From the NCBI GenBank assembly GCA_963696405.1, contig CAVOJY010000006.1, forward strand, positions 620,001 to 684,000: DNA of 64,000 nucleotides, written 5' to 3'. This DNA is from CAVOJY01 sp963696405. GTDB lineage: Bacteria > Chloroflexota > Limnocylindria > Limnocylindrales > CSP1-4. The notes under the pieces are model-generated. The model saw only the letters and a list, made by a program, of their open reading frames with translations, had not been told where the DNA came from and did not search any database. Each line of letters starts with the position of its first letter. The stretch's first letter is position 1. Below are positions 35,797-45,107 of this stretch, in pieces. The translations under genes and the position numbers were made by a program.

Positions 35797-35871
35797 CCCG
35801 AGGGCTCTCGCGACCCCGCCCCGGGGCGTCGAGAGGGCCGCGACTTGCTGCCGAGCGGGCGCGGCGCAGCA

Positions 35872-35887
35872 TGTTTCACGTGCAACA
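35872..35887. other. parS-like site 1
   Basis: TGTTTCACGTGCAACA matches the bacterial parS consensus TGTTTCACGTGAAACA at 15 of 16 positions. It lies about 230 bp upstream of parA. ParB loads here to nucleate the partition complex. Confidence 0.9.
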
Positions 35888-35907
35888 TCGCCAGGCGCTG
35901 AACCGAC

Positions 35908-35923
35908 TGTTGCACGTGGAACA
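35908..35923. other. parS-like site 2
   Basis: TGTTGCACGTGGAACA matches the parS consensus at 14 of 16 positions, including the central CACGTG. It starts 36 bp after the first site in the same intergenic region. Confidence 0.8.
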
Positions 35924-36077
35924 TGCCGGTCGACTCCAGGCCCCAACGGACGCCCGACCCCAACGGATCCTCGGCGCTATCCGGCCGCAGCCGAGGCCTG
36001 TCCGCAGTCGTTGCCGGGCGTTGCCCGCGGAACGGCCGCACACACGACCGGAGGCGGCGGCGAGGGCCTCTCTCCGG

Positions 36078-36083
36078 TAGAAT
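36078..36083 (+). promoter_or_regulatory. Probable -10 box for parA operon
   Basis: TAGAAT within GGTAGAATC lies 34 nt before the parA GTG; the identical string precedes hpf and ssrA. The -35 region is not convincing. Confidence 0.45.
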
Positions 36084-36117
36084 CGATCCTGTCGGATGCG
36101 GATGGACGGGGTGGTGA

Positions 36118-36945
36118 GTGGCCGGAACGATCGCGTGCGCCAACCAGAAGGGCGGAGTCGGGAAGACCACCACAGTCGTCAATCTCGGCACCTACCTGGC
36201 GCTCGGCGGCCGGCGCGTCCTCATCGTCGATCTCGACCCACAGGGCAACGCAACCAGCGGACTGGGCATTGACAAGGGCGACGTAAGTCGTTCAGTCTAC
36301 GATCTCGTCTGTGAGTCGGCTCCGGCCTCGGAGCTCGTGCTCCACACCCGCGTCGAGCGGCTCGATGTGATCCCGTCATCGCTCGCCCTCGCAGGTGCCG
36401 AAGTTGAGCTGGCCGTGCTGCCGGATCGCGAGACTCGCCTCGTCCGGGCGCTCGAGGCCGTCCTGCCCGCCTACGACGACGCCTTCATCGACTGTCCGCC
36501 GTCGCTTGGCCTGCTGACCGTGAATGCCCTGACAGCCTCGGATGCCGTCCTCATCCCCCTGCAGTGCGAGTACTACGCGCTGGAGGGCCTCAGCCAGCTC
36601 ATCGCAACCATCAACCTCGTCCGCGACCACCTGAACCCCGATCTCGCAATCGCGGGAGTGCTCCTGACCATGTTCGATGCGCGCACCAATCTCTCGGCGG
36701 AAGTCCGGGATGAGGCCCGACGCCACCTGGACGGTACGGTGTTCGACACCATCGTCCCGCGGAGCGTGCGCCTGTCCGAGGCACCCAGCTACGGCCTGCC
36801 CATCGCTCTCTACAGCCCGGAGTCGCGTGGCGCGGCCGCCTACCGCGACCTCGCCGCCGAGTACCTGGCGCGCGCGGGCCGCGCGCAGCCTATCGGCGCC
36901 TCGCCCCTCCACGATTCGGTGTCCTTCACGAGTGCGACACGATGA
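36118..36945 (+). CDS. parA: Chromosome partitioning ATPase ParA/Soj
   Basis: This 275-residue ParA has the deviant Walker A NQKGGVGKTTTVVNLG (about residues 9-24), VLIVDLDPQGNATSGLGI and AFIDCPPSLGLLTVNALTASD, with the switch region PLQCEYYALEGLSQL. It moves ParB-parS complexes along nucleoid DNA. The GTG start gives MAGTIACANQKGG. It overlaps parB by 4 nt (ATGA), and parS sites lie just upstream. Confidence 0.96.
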   Translation: MAGTIACANQKGGVGKTTTVVNLGTYLALGGRRVLIVDLDPQGNATSGLGIDKGDVSRSVYDLVCESAPASELVLHTRVERLDVIPSSLALAGAEVELAVLPDRETRLVRALEAVLPAYDDAFIDCPPSLGLLTVNALTASDAVLIPLQCEYYALEGLSQLIATINLVRDHLNPDLAIAGVLLTMFDARTNLSAEVRDEARRHLDGTVFDTIVPRSVRLSEAPSYGLPIALYSPESRGAAAYRDLAAEYLARAGRAQPIGASPLHDSVSFTSATR

Positions 36946-37829
36946 GCGGATCCGGCAGCCGGCACAGCGGTCTCGGCCGCGGCCTCGCCTCGCTCATCCC
37001 GACGAGCACCGCGATCCTCGCGGCTCCCACGGAGATCCCTCTCGCCCGCATACGGGCCAACCCGTACCAGCCGCGCCGGCGAATGGAGGAACAGGCCCTC
37101 CGCGACCTGGCCGCCAGCATCGCCCTGCACGGTGTCCTCCAGCCCGTGCTCGTCACCGAGACCCTCGACGGATACCAGCTCATCGCCGGCGAACGGCGCC
37201 TCAGGGCGGCGGCGATGGCGGGTCTCGAGCGCATCCCGGCGCTGGTTCGACAACTCGCGGGCGAGGAGCAGCTGGAGCTCGCCCTTGTCGAGAACATCCA
37301 GCGGGCCGACCTCAACCCGCTGGAAGAGGCCGGCGCATACCGCCAGCTGATCGACGACTTCGGCCTGAGCCAGGACGAGGTCGCGAAGCGGGTCGGTCGG
37401 GCTCGCTCGAGCGTCGCCAACACCCTCCGTCTCCTTGACCTGGCGCCCGCCGTGCAGGATGCCATCCGCGACGGGGCCATCTCCGAGGGGCACGGCCGGG
37501 CACTGGCATCGCTCGACTCCCCTGCGCAGCAGGAGGCGCTGCTGGCCGCCCTTGTCGCTCGCGGGCTTTCCGTGCGCCAGGCGGAAGAGCTCGCTCGCCG
37601 CCTCAAGGACCGTGCGGCCGCGGATGCCGCCATGGGTCCAACGGGTTCCCTCGACTCGAGGCCGGACGCCGACCCGGAGCTTGAGCGGATCGAGGCCGAT
37701 CTCCGGGCGATCCTCGGCACGAAGGTCACGCTGACGCGCACCCGGACCGGGGGGCGGATCGTGATCGACTTCTACGGCGATGAGGAGCTGGCGAGGATCT
37801 ACGAACGGCTCATGGAGAGTCAGGCGTGA
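36942..37829 (+). CDS. parB: Chromosome partitioning protein ParB/Spo0J
   Basis: This 295-residue ParB begins with GLGRGLASLIP, followed by the N-terminal CTPase domain with RANPYQPRRRM and LIAGERRLRAAAMAG and the segment VENIQRADLNPLEEAGAY. The HTH region is LSQDEVAKRVGRARSSVANTLRLL, and a C-terminal dimerisation domain ends GGRIVIDFYGDEELARIYE. The stop overlaps the gyrB start by 4 nt, tying partition and supercoiling genes together. Confidence 0.96.
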   Translation: MSGSGSRHSGLGRGLASLIPTSTAILAAPTEIPLARIRANPYQPRRRMEEQALRDLAASIALHGVLQPVLVTETLDGYQLIAGERRLRAAAMAGLERIPALVRQLAGEEQLELALVENIQRADLNPLEEAGAYRQLIDDFGLSQDEVAKRVGRARSSVANTLRLLDLAPAVQDAIRDGAISEGHGRALASLDSPAQQEALLAALVARGLSVRQAEELARRLKDRAAADAAMGPTGSLDSRPDADPELERIEADLRAILGTKVTLTRTRTGGRIVIDFYGDEELARIYERLMESQA

Positions 37830-39874
37830 CCAGGCGCGGGGCCGAAAACCCGGATCCGGCCGCGAGCGGCGTCCCCGTCCGGAACGGCTCAGGAGCACCT
37901 CCCGGCACGTCGGCAGGAGCCCGCGGCACATCCGCACGCCACGGACGTGCGCGCGCAGCCGCGCCCACTGCGTACGACGCAAGTGCCATCCAAGTCCTCG
38001 AGGGGCTCGAAGGCGTCCGTCGGCGACCCGGCATGTACGTCGGCTCGACCGACGGTCGTGGTCTCCACCATCTCATCTGGGAGGTCGTGGACAATTCGAT
38101 CGACGAGGCCATGGCCGGCTACGCCACGCGGATCGAGGTCGTGATCCGGGCGGACGGCAGCGTCCAGGTCACTGACAACGGCCGCGGCGTCCCGGTGGGC
38201 CGCCACAAGACCGGCAAGGACGCGCTCGAGGTCGTCCACACCGTGCTCCACGCGGGGGGCAAGTTCGGCGGCGGTGTCTACAAGGTCTCCGGCGGCCTGC
38301 ACGGGGTCGGTGTCAGCGTGGTGAACGCCCTTTCCGAGTGGCTCGAAGTGGAGTCCTCGCGGGACGGCCAGGTGTGGGGCCAACGCTACGAACGGGGCCG
38401 ACCGACCGGGCCGGTCACGGCTCTCCGGCCCTGGAACGGGGGACCAGGCACCACGACCCGGTTCATGGCCGACGGCGAGGTGTTCGATACCATCGACTGG
38501 TCCTTCGACGCGATCGTGCAGCGCCTTCGCGAGTCGGCATACCTCAACAAGGGAGTCTGGATCCGCCTCATCGATGAGCGGTCCAGCCCGCCCAGGGAGC
38601 GCTCGTTCTACTTCGAAGGTGGCCTCATCAGCTTCGTCCGGCACCTGAACCGGAACAAGGAAACGCTCCATCAGCGCCCGATCTACGTCGAGCGCCGGGA
38701 CGGCCCTGCCGACCGTCAGACCATCGTGGAAGTAGCCCTCCAGTACAACGACACGTACGCGGAGACAGTCCTCGCCTTCGCGAACAACATCAACACGGTC
38801 GACGGCGGCACACACGTCACGGGCTTTCGTGCCGCGCTCACGACGTCGCTGAACGACTGGGCGCGGCGCGCCGCCGTGCTCAAGGAGTCGGACGCGAACC
38901 TCTCCGGCGACGATGTCCGCGAGGGGCTCACCGCCGTCATCAGCGTCAAGCTCCCGGAGCCCCAGTTCGAGGGTCAGACGAAGGCGAAGCTCGGCAACGC
39001 CGAGGTGAAGGGCCAGGTCCAGGCGACTCTCGCCGACGGGCTCGGCCAGTACCTGGACGAGAACCCGCAGGACGGCCGCCGAATCCTCGAGAAGTGCCTC
39101 ACGGCCGCGCGCGCCCGCGAGGCCGCCCGCAAGGCGCGCGATCTCGTCATCCGCAAGGGGGCCCTGGAAGGGGCATCCCTTCCAGGCAAGCTGGCCGACT
39201 GCCAGGAGCGGGACCCGGCCCGGAGCGAGCTCTTCATCGTGGAGGGCGATTCCGCCGGGGGCTCGGCAAAGCAGGGTCGCGATCGGCGCTTCCAGGCGAT
39301 CCTGCCGCTCCGCGGCAAGCTCCTCAACGTCGAGAAGGCGCGCCTCGACAAGATCCTTGGCTCCGAGAACATCCGGCCGCTCATCATCGCGCTCGGCGCC
39401 GGCATCGGCGACTCGCTCGACCTCGCGAAGCTTCGCTACCACCGGATCGTGCTCCTCTCTGACGCCGACGTGGACGGTGCCCACATCCGGACCCTCCTCC
39501 TGACGTTCTTCTACCGCCACCTGCCCCAGGTCATCGAGAACGGCTATCTCTACATCGCCCAGCCGCCCCTGTACCGGGTCAGCACCGGGAAGCAGACCCA
39601 CTACGCGCAGGATGAGAAGGAACGCGAGCGGATCGTCCGAGACATGAAGGCCAAGAACGTGACCATCCAGCGTTTCAAGGGTCTCGGCGAGATGAACCCG
39701 GAGCAGCTGTGGGAGACCACGATGAACCCGGCCACGCGGACGCTCCTCCAGGCGAACATCGAAGACGCCGCGACGGCCGACGAGGTCTTCACGACCCTCA
39801 TGGGCGAGAAGGTCGGGCCACGGCGCGAATTCATCAAGTCCGAGGCCCGGCGTGTCCGCAACCTCGATGTCTGA
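37826..39874 (+). CDS. gyrB: DNA gyrase subunit B
   Basis: This 682-residue GyrB has an N-terminal extension of about 50 polar residues before YDASAIQVLEGLEGVRRRPG. The ATPase motif is WEVVDNSIDEAMAGY with GGLHGVGVSVVNALS; the TOPRIM domain shows IVEGDSAGGSAKQGRDRRFQ and PLRGKLLNVEKARLDKIL, and the DxD is in LLSDADVDGAHIRTLLL. The C-terminal GyrA-contact block is RFKGLGEMNPEQLWETTMNP. The GTG start is inside the parB stop; a shorter start cannot be excluded. Confidence 0.96.
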   Translation: MTRRGAENPDPAASGVPVRNGSGAPPGTSAGARGTSARHGRARAAAPTAYDASAIQVLEGLEGVRRRPGMYVGSTDGRGLHHLIWEVVDNSIDEAMAGYATRIEVVIRADGSVQVTDNGRGVPVGRHKTGKDALEVVHTVLHAGGKFGGGVYKVSGGLHGVGVSVVNALSEWLEVESSRDGQVWGQRYERGRPTGPVTALRPWNGGPGTTTRFMADGEVFDTIDWSFDAIVQRLRESAYLNKGVWIRLIDERSSPPRERSFYFEGGLISFVRHLNRNKETLHQRPIYVERRDGPADRQTIVEVALQYNDTYAETVLAFANNINTVDGGTHVTGFRAALTTSLNDWARRAAVLKESDANLSGDDVREGLTAVISVKLPEPQFEGQTKAKLGNAEVKGQVQATLADGLGQYLDENPQDGRRILEKCLTAARAREAARKARDLVIRKGALEGASLPGKLADCQERDPARSELFIVEGDSAGGSAKQGRDRRFQAILPLRGKLLNVEKARLDKILGSENIRPLIIALGAGIGDSLDLAKLRYHRIVLLSDADVDGAHIRTLLLTFFYRHLPQVIENGYLYIAQPPLYRVSTGKQTHYAQDEKERERIVRDMKAKNVTIQRFKGLGEMNPEQLWETTMNPATRTLLQANIEDAATADEVFTTLMGEKVGPRREFIKSEARRVRNLDV

Positions 39875-40400
39875 GCCAACAGCCACACCGCCCGGCCTGG
39901 CCGGGACGACCGGTCCGGGGGTCCGCACCATCCGGCTCGGCGGTTCCGGCATCGCGACCATGCGGTCGCACCACTGCTTCGCCTGCGGCGACCTGAACGT
40001 CCATGGCTTGCGGCTTCCGCTCCACCTCGACCACGGCATGTGCTGGACAGAGACCACGCTCGACCCAGGGTTCGCCGGGTGGGAGGGCGTCGCCCACGGA
40101 GGCATCCTGTGTGCCATCCTCGACGAGGTCATGGCCTGGGCGCTCATCGCGGAGGATTGCTGGGGAATGACCGCTCGCATGTCGGTCGACTTCAAGCGGC
40201 CCGTCCATGTCGGGCGGCAGATCCGGGCGGAAGGACGTTTTCTCGACCGCCGGCGGCGGCTCCTGCGGACCGACGGACGAATCCTCGACCGGACGAGCGG
40301 CGAGCTTCTCGCCACGGCCCAGGGCACCTACCTGGACGCCCCGTCCGACCGCAAGGACGAACTGAAGCGCCAGTACGAGTTTCGGGTGCTCACCGGGTGA
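39867..40400 (+). CDS. PaaI-like hotdog thioesterase
   Basis: This 177-residue hotdog-fold protein resembles PaaI/YiiD-type acyl-CoA thioesterases: HHCFACGDLNVHGLRLPL, then GWEGVAHGGILCAILDEVMAWA, the core helix with the catalytic acidic residue, and MSVDFKRPVHVGRQIRAEGRF. The ATG at 39867 overlaps the gyrB stop by 8 nt. The substrate is unknown, and why it lies between gyrase genes is not clear. Confidence 0.82.
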   Translation: MSEPTATPPGLAGTTGPGVRTIRLGGSGIATMRSHHCFACGDLNVHGLRLPLHLDHGMCWTETTLDPGFAGWEGVAHGGILCAILDEVMAWALIAEDCWGMTARMSVDFKRPVHVGRQIRAEGRFLDRRRRLLRTDGRILDRTSGELLATAQGTYLDAPSDRKDELKRQYEFRVLTG

Positions 40401-40407
40401 CTCCGCC

Positions 40408-41415
40408 ATGAACGCCAGGGCCGTGAAGCCCAGTCCGGTGACGCAGCGTTCGGTCGCCTTCGTGGAGGCGCACCGGCCGCGTGCTCGCGGCCTTGGGGCC
40501 CAGGTCGGCGATCTCGTCGACCGGCCCGACGAGTTCCTGGCCGCCCTCGAGGAGGGACTGGCGGCGCTGGCCGACCCAGAGTACGCCGCGGGTCTCGTCC
40601 GCACTGCGCCGGGCGTGGGCCGCGTCCTCGGTGTGAGGACCCCGCTCCTCCAGACCGTGGCCCGTGGGCTGGACCCTTCGATCCGCCGCGCCAGCCCGGC
40701 CGAAGCGCTCTGGCTCGCCGAACGGGTGGCCGGCGCCGAGGCATTCGAGACGCGAACGTTCGCGACGGTTCTCCTGCGTCGCAGCCTCCCGGCCGACCCC
40801 GAGCGGAGCTGGCAGCTCGTGCGACGGATGGCGGCCCAGGCCTCGAGCTGGGTAGAGGTGGACACGCTGGCCCGCGTGGCTGCGCTCGGGATCGCGCGAG
40901 AGCCGTACCGCTGGGCCGAACTCGGCCAGCTCGTCTACTCGCCGGATCGGTGGGAGCGCCGCCTCGTCGGCTCGACCATCGCCTCGGTTCCGCTCGAGGT
41001 ACCGGCCACCGGCAGGCACCACCTCGCCCGTTCGCCGGCGCTCGAGTTCGTCGGCCAGCTCATGGGCGACGACGAGCCCGATGTGCAGAAGGCACTCGGT
41101 TGGGCGCTCCGTACATGGGTCCGCGTGGATCCCGGCGGTGTCGCCGCCTTCCTCGAGGCCGAGACAAGCCGCGCGGCCGCCCGTGACGACGGAAACCGCG
41201 CCTGGGTGATCCGCGATAGCCTCCAGGCGCTGCCGGCGCACACGGCCGCGGATCTCCGTGACCGCCTGGCAGGGATTCGACGGCGCCCCGGCGCCGCGGG
41301 CACGAGCGCGGCCGCTGAGGCTGCGCGCGCGTTCGCGCGGCCCGCGGGCAAGGGGTCAGCCAGGGTGCCCGCGGGGGATCGCCCGAGCGCAGCGGAGAGG
41401 AGCGGGGTGGCGTGA
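40408..41415 (+). CDS. AlkD-like HEAT-repeat DNA alkylation repair protein
   Basis: This 335-residue helical protein of the AlkC/AlkD superfamily removes alkylated bases in characterised members. Family-like segments are GVRTPLLQTVARGLD, ASSWVEVDTLARVAALGIAREPY, DRWERRLVGSTIASVP and DDEPDVQKALGWALRTWVRVDP. The C-terminal 50 residues are Ala/Arg/Gly-rich. It starts 7 nt after the thioesterase and overlaps gyrA by 4 nt. Catalytic activity cannot be judged from sequence alone. Confidence 0.72.
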   Translation: MNARAVKPSPVTQRSVAFVEAHRPRARGLGAQVGDLVDRPDEFLAALEEGLAALADPEYAAGLVRTAPGVGRVLGVRTPLLQTVARGLDPSIRRASPAEALWLAERVAGAEAFETRTFATVLLRRSLPADPERSWQLVRRMAAQASSWVEVDTLARVAALGIAREPYRWAELGQLVYSPDRWERRLVGSTIASVPLEVPATGRHHLARSPALEFVGQLMGDDEPDVQKALGWALRTWVRVDPGGVAAFLEAETSRAAARDDGNRAWVIRDSLQALPAHTAADLRDRLAGIRRRPGAAGTSAAAEAARAFARPAGKGSARVPAGDRPSAAERSGVA

Positions 41416-43985
41416 CCGAGGAGACCGGCCGGGTTCTCCCGATCCGCATCGAGGACGAGATGCGGCAGAGCTACCTGGACTACGCCATGAGCGTGATCGT
41501 GAGCCGGGCGCTGCCCGACGTCCGCGATGGTCTCAAGCCGGTGCACCGCCGGATCCTCTACACGATGCACGAGATGGGCCTGACATCGGGCGCCGGCTTT
41601 CGCAAATGCGCCGCGATCGTCGGCGAGGTCATGGGGAAGTACCACCCCCATGGCGATGTGGCGCTCTACGACGCGCTCGTGCGCCTGGCCCAGGACTTCT
41701 CGATGCGCTACCCGCTGGTGGACGGGCAGGGCAACTTCGGCTCGGTGGACGGCGATCCCGCTGCGGCGATGCGGTACACCGAGGCGCGCATGACCGCGAT
41801 CGCGGCCGAGCTCCTCGCCGACATCGAGAAAGACACCGTCGACTTTGCCGACAATTACGACGGAACGAAGCGTGAGCCAACCGTCCTCCCGGCGAAGCTT
41901 CCGAACCTCCTCGCGAACGGCTCGTCCGGCATCGCCGTCGGCATGGCCACCAACATCCCGCCCCATCACCTCGGCGAGGTGGCCGCCGCCACGATCGCGC
42001 TCATCGAGAACCCCGAGCTCACCTCGGACGACCTCTGCGAGTACATCCACGGGCCCGACTTCCCGACCGGAGGCACGATCTTCCGTTACGAGCGGCAGAA
42101 GCACCCCGTCAGCGGCCAGTGGGAACAGGTGGACGCAATCCGCCAGATGTACGCGCACGGCCGCGGCCGGGTGATCATGCGGGCCCAGTGCGCCTTCGAG
42201 GAGACACGGGCGAACCGGATCGCCATCGTCGTCACCGAGCTGCCCTACCAGGTGAACAAGGCGCAGCTCGTCGAAAAGATCGCCGAACTGGCGTCGTCGA
42301 AGCGGGTCGAGGGCATCGCCGACCTCCGCGACGAATCGGACCGCGACGGCATGCGGCTGGTCATCGAGTGCAAGCGCGACGCAAACCCGCGCAAGGTGCT
42401 GAACAACCTCTTCAAGCACACCTCGCTGCAACTCGCCTTCAACATGAACATGCTGGCGCTCGTCGACGGCCAGCCCCAGACGCTGCCGGTGAAGGCCGTT
42501 CTCCAGCACCACATCGACTACCGGCGCGTCGTCGTCCGTCGGCGGACGGAGCACGACCTCAGCAAGGCCCGCGAGCGGGCGCACATCCTCGAGGGCCTCA
42601 AGATCGCCCTCGACAACCTTGACCAGGTGATCCGGACGATCCGCGAGTCCCGCGACGTCGACACGGCCCGCACGAACCTCATGGATCGCTTCGAGCTGTC
42701 CGAGATCCAGGCCCAGGCCATCCTCGACATGCGTCTCGCTCGCCTGGCCGCCCTCGAGCGGCAGAAGATCGAGGACGAGTACCGGGCGGTCATCGAGCTG
42801 ATCGGCGAGCTGGAGGACATCCTCGCGAACCCCCGCCGCATCGATCTCATCATCGTGGACGAGCTGGAGGAACTTCGCCGCAAGTACGCCGGCAACCGGC
42901 GGACCCGGATCGCCGACGACGCCAGTCGCGAGATGACCGACGAGGACCTCATCGCCGACGAGGACGTCGTCGTCACCATCAGCGGACGGGGCTACATCAA
43001 GCGGCAGCCGCTTGCCACGTATCGCCGCCAGCACCGCGGCGGGAAGGGGGTCATCGGGGCGAAGACCGTCGAGGAGGACGCCCTCGAGCACCTCCTCGTG
43101 GCGAACACCCACGACTGGGCGCTCTTCTTCACGAACCGCGGCCGCGTCTTCAGCTCGAAGGTGCACCAGGTGCCGGACGCAACCCGCACGGCGAAGGGCA
43201 TCCCGATCATCAACCTGGAGGGAGTCCAGGTCGAGCCCGGCGAGGTCCCCGCGGCGACGATCACGCTCCCGGACTTCAACGCCGGCCGGTACCTCGTCCT
43301 CGCGACGCGGAAGGGCGTCATCAAGAAGACGCCGCTCGAGCAGTTCGAGAAGGTCCGTTCGAGCGGGATCATCGCCATCACGCTCGCCGACGACGACGAG
43401 CTCGCCTGGGTGGGGGTGACCACCGGGGACGACGACATTACCCTGGCCTCCGCGCAGGGGAAGATCACGCGCTTCTCCGAGAAGGAGGTCCGGCCCATGG
43501 GCCGGGTCGCCGCCGGCGTCATCGGCATCCGTCTCGCCGGCAAGGGCGACCACGTTCTCGGCATGAGCGTCGTGGAGCCCGACGCCGACATCCTGGTCCT
43601 CACCGAGCAGGGCTTCGGGAAGCGCGTGGCGCTGCGGGACTTCATGAGGAAACACCGCGGCACGCAGGGGGTTCGCCTCATCCGGCTGGCCGGGAGGAAG
43701 ACCGGGCCGCTGGCGGCGGTCCGGCTGGTGCGGGAGGACGACGAGGAACTGCTCCTCATCAGCAAGGGCGGCCAGGTCGTTCGTACCGATGTGAAATCGA
43801 TCAACCGATACGGGCCCGACGCCACCGGCGTCAAGGTCATGACCACCAACGAAGGCGACGTGGTGGCCGGGATCGCGGTGTTCCGCGCGGGCTTGGCGGA
43901 ACAGCGGGGCATGGGCGACAATGGCGAGACCGATGGGGACGCCGTCCCGCCCGGCGACGACGGGACAGACGAGCAGGTGACATGA
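41412..43985 (+). CDS. gyrA: DNA gyrase subunit A
   Basis: This 857-residue GyrA numbers exactly like E. coli through the active site: catalytic Tyr122 in AAAMRYTEAR and the quinolone region KYHPHGDVALYDALVRL. Position 83 is Val, not Ser, and Asp87 is kept. The C-terminal pinwheel contains QHRGGKG (a variant of the GyrA box) and repeats such as GKITRFSEKEVRPMGRVAAG. The tail is acidic. GTG start overlaps the AlkD-like gene. It negatively supercoils DNA with GyrB. Confidence 0.97.
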   Translation: MTEETGRVLPIRIEDEMRQSYLDYAMSVIVSRALPDVRDGLKPVHRRILYTMHEMGLTSGAGFRKCAAIVGEVMGKYHPHGDVALYDALVRLAQDFSMRYPLVDGQGNFGSVDGDPAAAMRYTEARMTAIAAELLADIEKDTVDFADNYDGTKREPTVLPAKLPNLLANGSSGIAVGMATNIPPHHLGEVAAATIALIENPELTSDDLCEYIHGPDFPTGGTIFRYERQKHPVSGQWEQVDAIRQMYAHGRGRVIMRAQCAFEETRANRIAIVVTELPYQVNKAQLVEKIAELASSKRVEGIADLRDESDRDGMRLVIECKRDANPRKVLNNLFKHTSLQLAFNMNMLALVDGQPQTLPVKAVLQHHIDYRRVVVRRRTEHDLSKARERAHILEGLKIALDNLDQVIRTIRESRDVDTARTNLMDRFELSEIQAQAILDMRLARLAALERQKIEDEYRAVIELIGELEDILANPRRIDLIIVDELEELRRKYAGNRRTRIADDASREMTDEDLIADEDVVVTISGRGYIKRQPLATYRRQHRGGKGVIGAKTVEEDALEHLLVANTHDWALFFTNRGRVFSSKVHQVPDATRTAKGIPIINLEGVQVEPGEVPAATITLPDFNAGRYLVLATRKGVIKKTPLEQFEKVRSSGIIAITLADDDELAWVGVTTGDDDITLASAQGKITRFSEKEVRPMGRVAAGVIGIRLAGKGDHVLGMSVVEPDADILVLTEQGFGKRVALRDFMRKHRGTQGVRLIRLAGRKTGPLAAVRLVREDDEELLLISKGGQVVRTDVKSINRYGPDATGVKVMTTNEGDVVAGIAVFRAGLAEQRGMGDNGETDGDAVPPGDDGTDEQVT

Positions 43986-44018
43986 AACCGGAGGCGCGGT
44001 GATGAGGCGGCTGGAACG

Positions 44019-45107
44019 GTGAGCGCGCTCGGCTTCCACGGTCTCCGCGCCGACACCGGGTACGGCGGGCTTTTCGACATCTACACCGGCAACGCCAACC
44101 CAGCCCTCGCGCGCAAGATCGCCCACTACCTCGGGACGGAGCTCGGCAGGGTCGAGGTCTTCCAGTTCGCAAACGAGAATATCTTCGTGAAGATACTCGA
44201 CAACGCCCGCGAACGAGATGTTTTTTTGATCCAACCGACCTGTTCTCCGGTCAGCAACTCGATCATGGAGCTGCTGATCATGATCGACGCCTTCAAGCGG
44301 GCGAGCGCCGGGCGTATCACCGCCGTGGTGCCGTACTACGCGTACGGGCGATCCGACAAGAAGGACCAGCCCCGCGTCCCGATCACGGCGCGGCTCGTCG
44401 CCGACATGATCACGGTCGCCGGGGCCAACCGCCTCCTCACCGTGGACCTCCACCAGGGCCAGATCCAGGGGTTCTTCAACATCCCCGTGGACGAGCTGAC
44501 CGCGGTCCACATGCTCTCGAACCACTTCCGCAAGCAGGAGGTGCCGAACCTCGTCGTCGTCACCGACCTCGGCTTCGCGAAGCGGGGGCGGACATTCGCA
44601 CAGCTCCTCAACGCCCCGCTGGCGATCGTCGAGAAGCGGCGTCTCGGCAACAGCGATCAGGCCGAGGTGGTCAACATCATCGGCGACGTGCGCGGGCGCG
44701 AAGCGATCATCGTGGACGACGAGATCGACACGGCCGGCACCCTCATCGAGATCGTCCAGGCGCTCCGCCGCGAGGGGGTGGGGGAGGTATCCGCCTGCGC
44801 GACGCATGGGATCCTTTCCGACCCGGCCGTCGAGCGGATCGCACAGATCGGCCTGCGGGAGGTCGTCATCACCGATACGGTGCCGCTGCCGCTCCACAAG
44901 CGGATCCCCGAGGTCAAAGTGATGTCCGTCGCCCCGCTCATCGGCGAGGCGATCCGCCGGATCCACCAGGGCGAGTCGGTGGGCGCCCTCTTCACCAGCG
45001 AGATGGAGCTTGTGCAGGAGATGGTCCTCTGGGAGGACGGCGCCCCGGAGACCGACCCCGACCACGAAATCCCCGTGCCGGCTGCAGCCACGCGAGGTGA
45101 AGGGTGA
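44019..45107 (+). CDS. prs: Ribose-phosphate pyrophosphokinase
   Basis: This 362-residue PRPP synthetase makes PRPP from ribose 5-phosphate and ATP for nucleotide, His and Trp synthesis. Family blocks are FQFANENIFVKILDNARERD, DVFLIQPTCSPVSNSIMELL, TVDLHQGQIQGFFNIPVDEL, and EAIIVDDEIDTAGTLIEIVQ (PRPP loop). The flexible loop reads PYYAYGRSDKKDQPRVPITA in place of the common FGYARQDRK. N- and C-terminal extensions make it about 40 residues longer than usual. It lies 33 nt after gyrA. Confidence 0.93.
   Translation: MSALGFHGLRADTGYGGLFDIYTGNANPALARKIAHYLGTELGRVEVFQFANENIFVKILDNARERDVFLIQPTCSPVSNSIMELLIMIDAFKRASAGRITAVVPYYAYGRSDKKDQPRVPITARLVADMITVAGANRLLTVDLHQGQIQGFFNIPVDELTAVHMLSNHFRKQEVPNLVVVTDLGFAKRGRTFAQLLNAPLAIVEKRRLGNSDQAEVVNIIGDVRGREAIIVDDEIDTAGTLIEIVQALRREGVGEVSACATHGILSDPAVERIAQIGLREVVITDTVPLPLHKRIPEVKVMSVAPLIGEAIRRIHQGESVGALFTSEMELVQEMVLWEDGAPETDPDHEIPVPAAATRGEG

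Noticed and set aside
35941..35967. Two copies of CCCCAACGGA 17 bp apart as iterons
   Set aside because: Only two 10-bp copies in a C-rich region; not enough to claim a repeat array.
35711..36117. Replication origin in the parS region
   Set aside because: No DnaA boxes (TTATCCACA-like) or A+T-rich unwinding stretch are seen; only parS sites and promoters are supported.
44219..44227. Seven-T run in prs as a slippage site
   Set aside because: The prs frame is intact through it and the family alignment (DVFLIQPTCSPVSNS) continues without a shift.
40935..45065. A 1376-codon open frame on the minus strand antisense to gyrA and prs
   Set aside because: It mirrors codon structure of intact plus-strand genes, has biased Asp/Glu/Arg/His composition and no recognisable domain; long antisense frames are expected at this G+C content.
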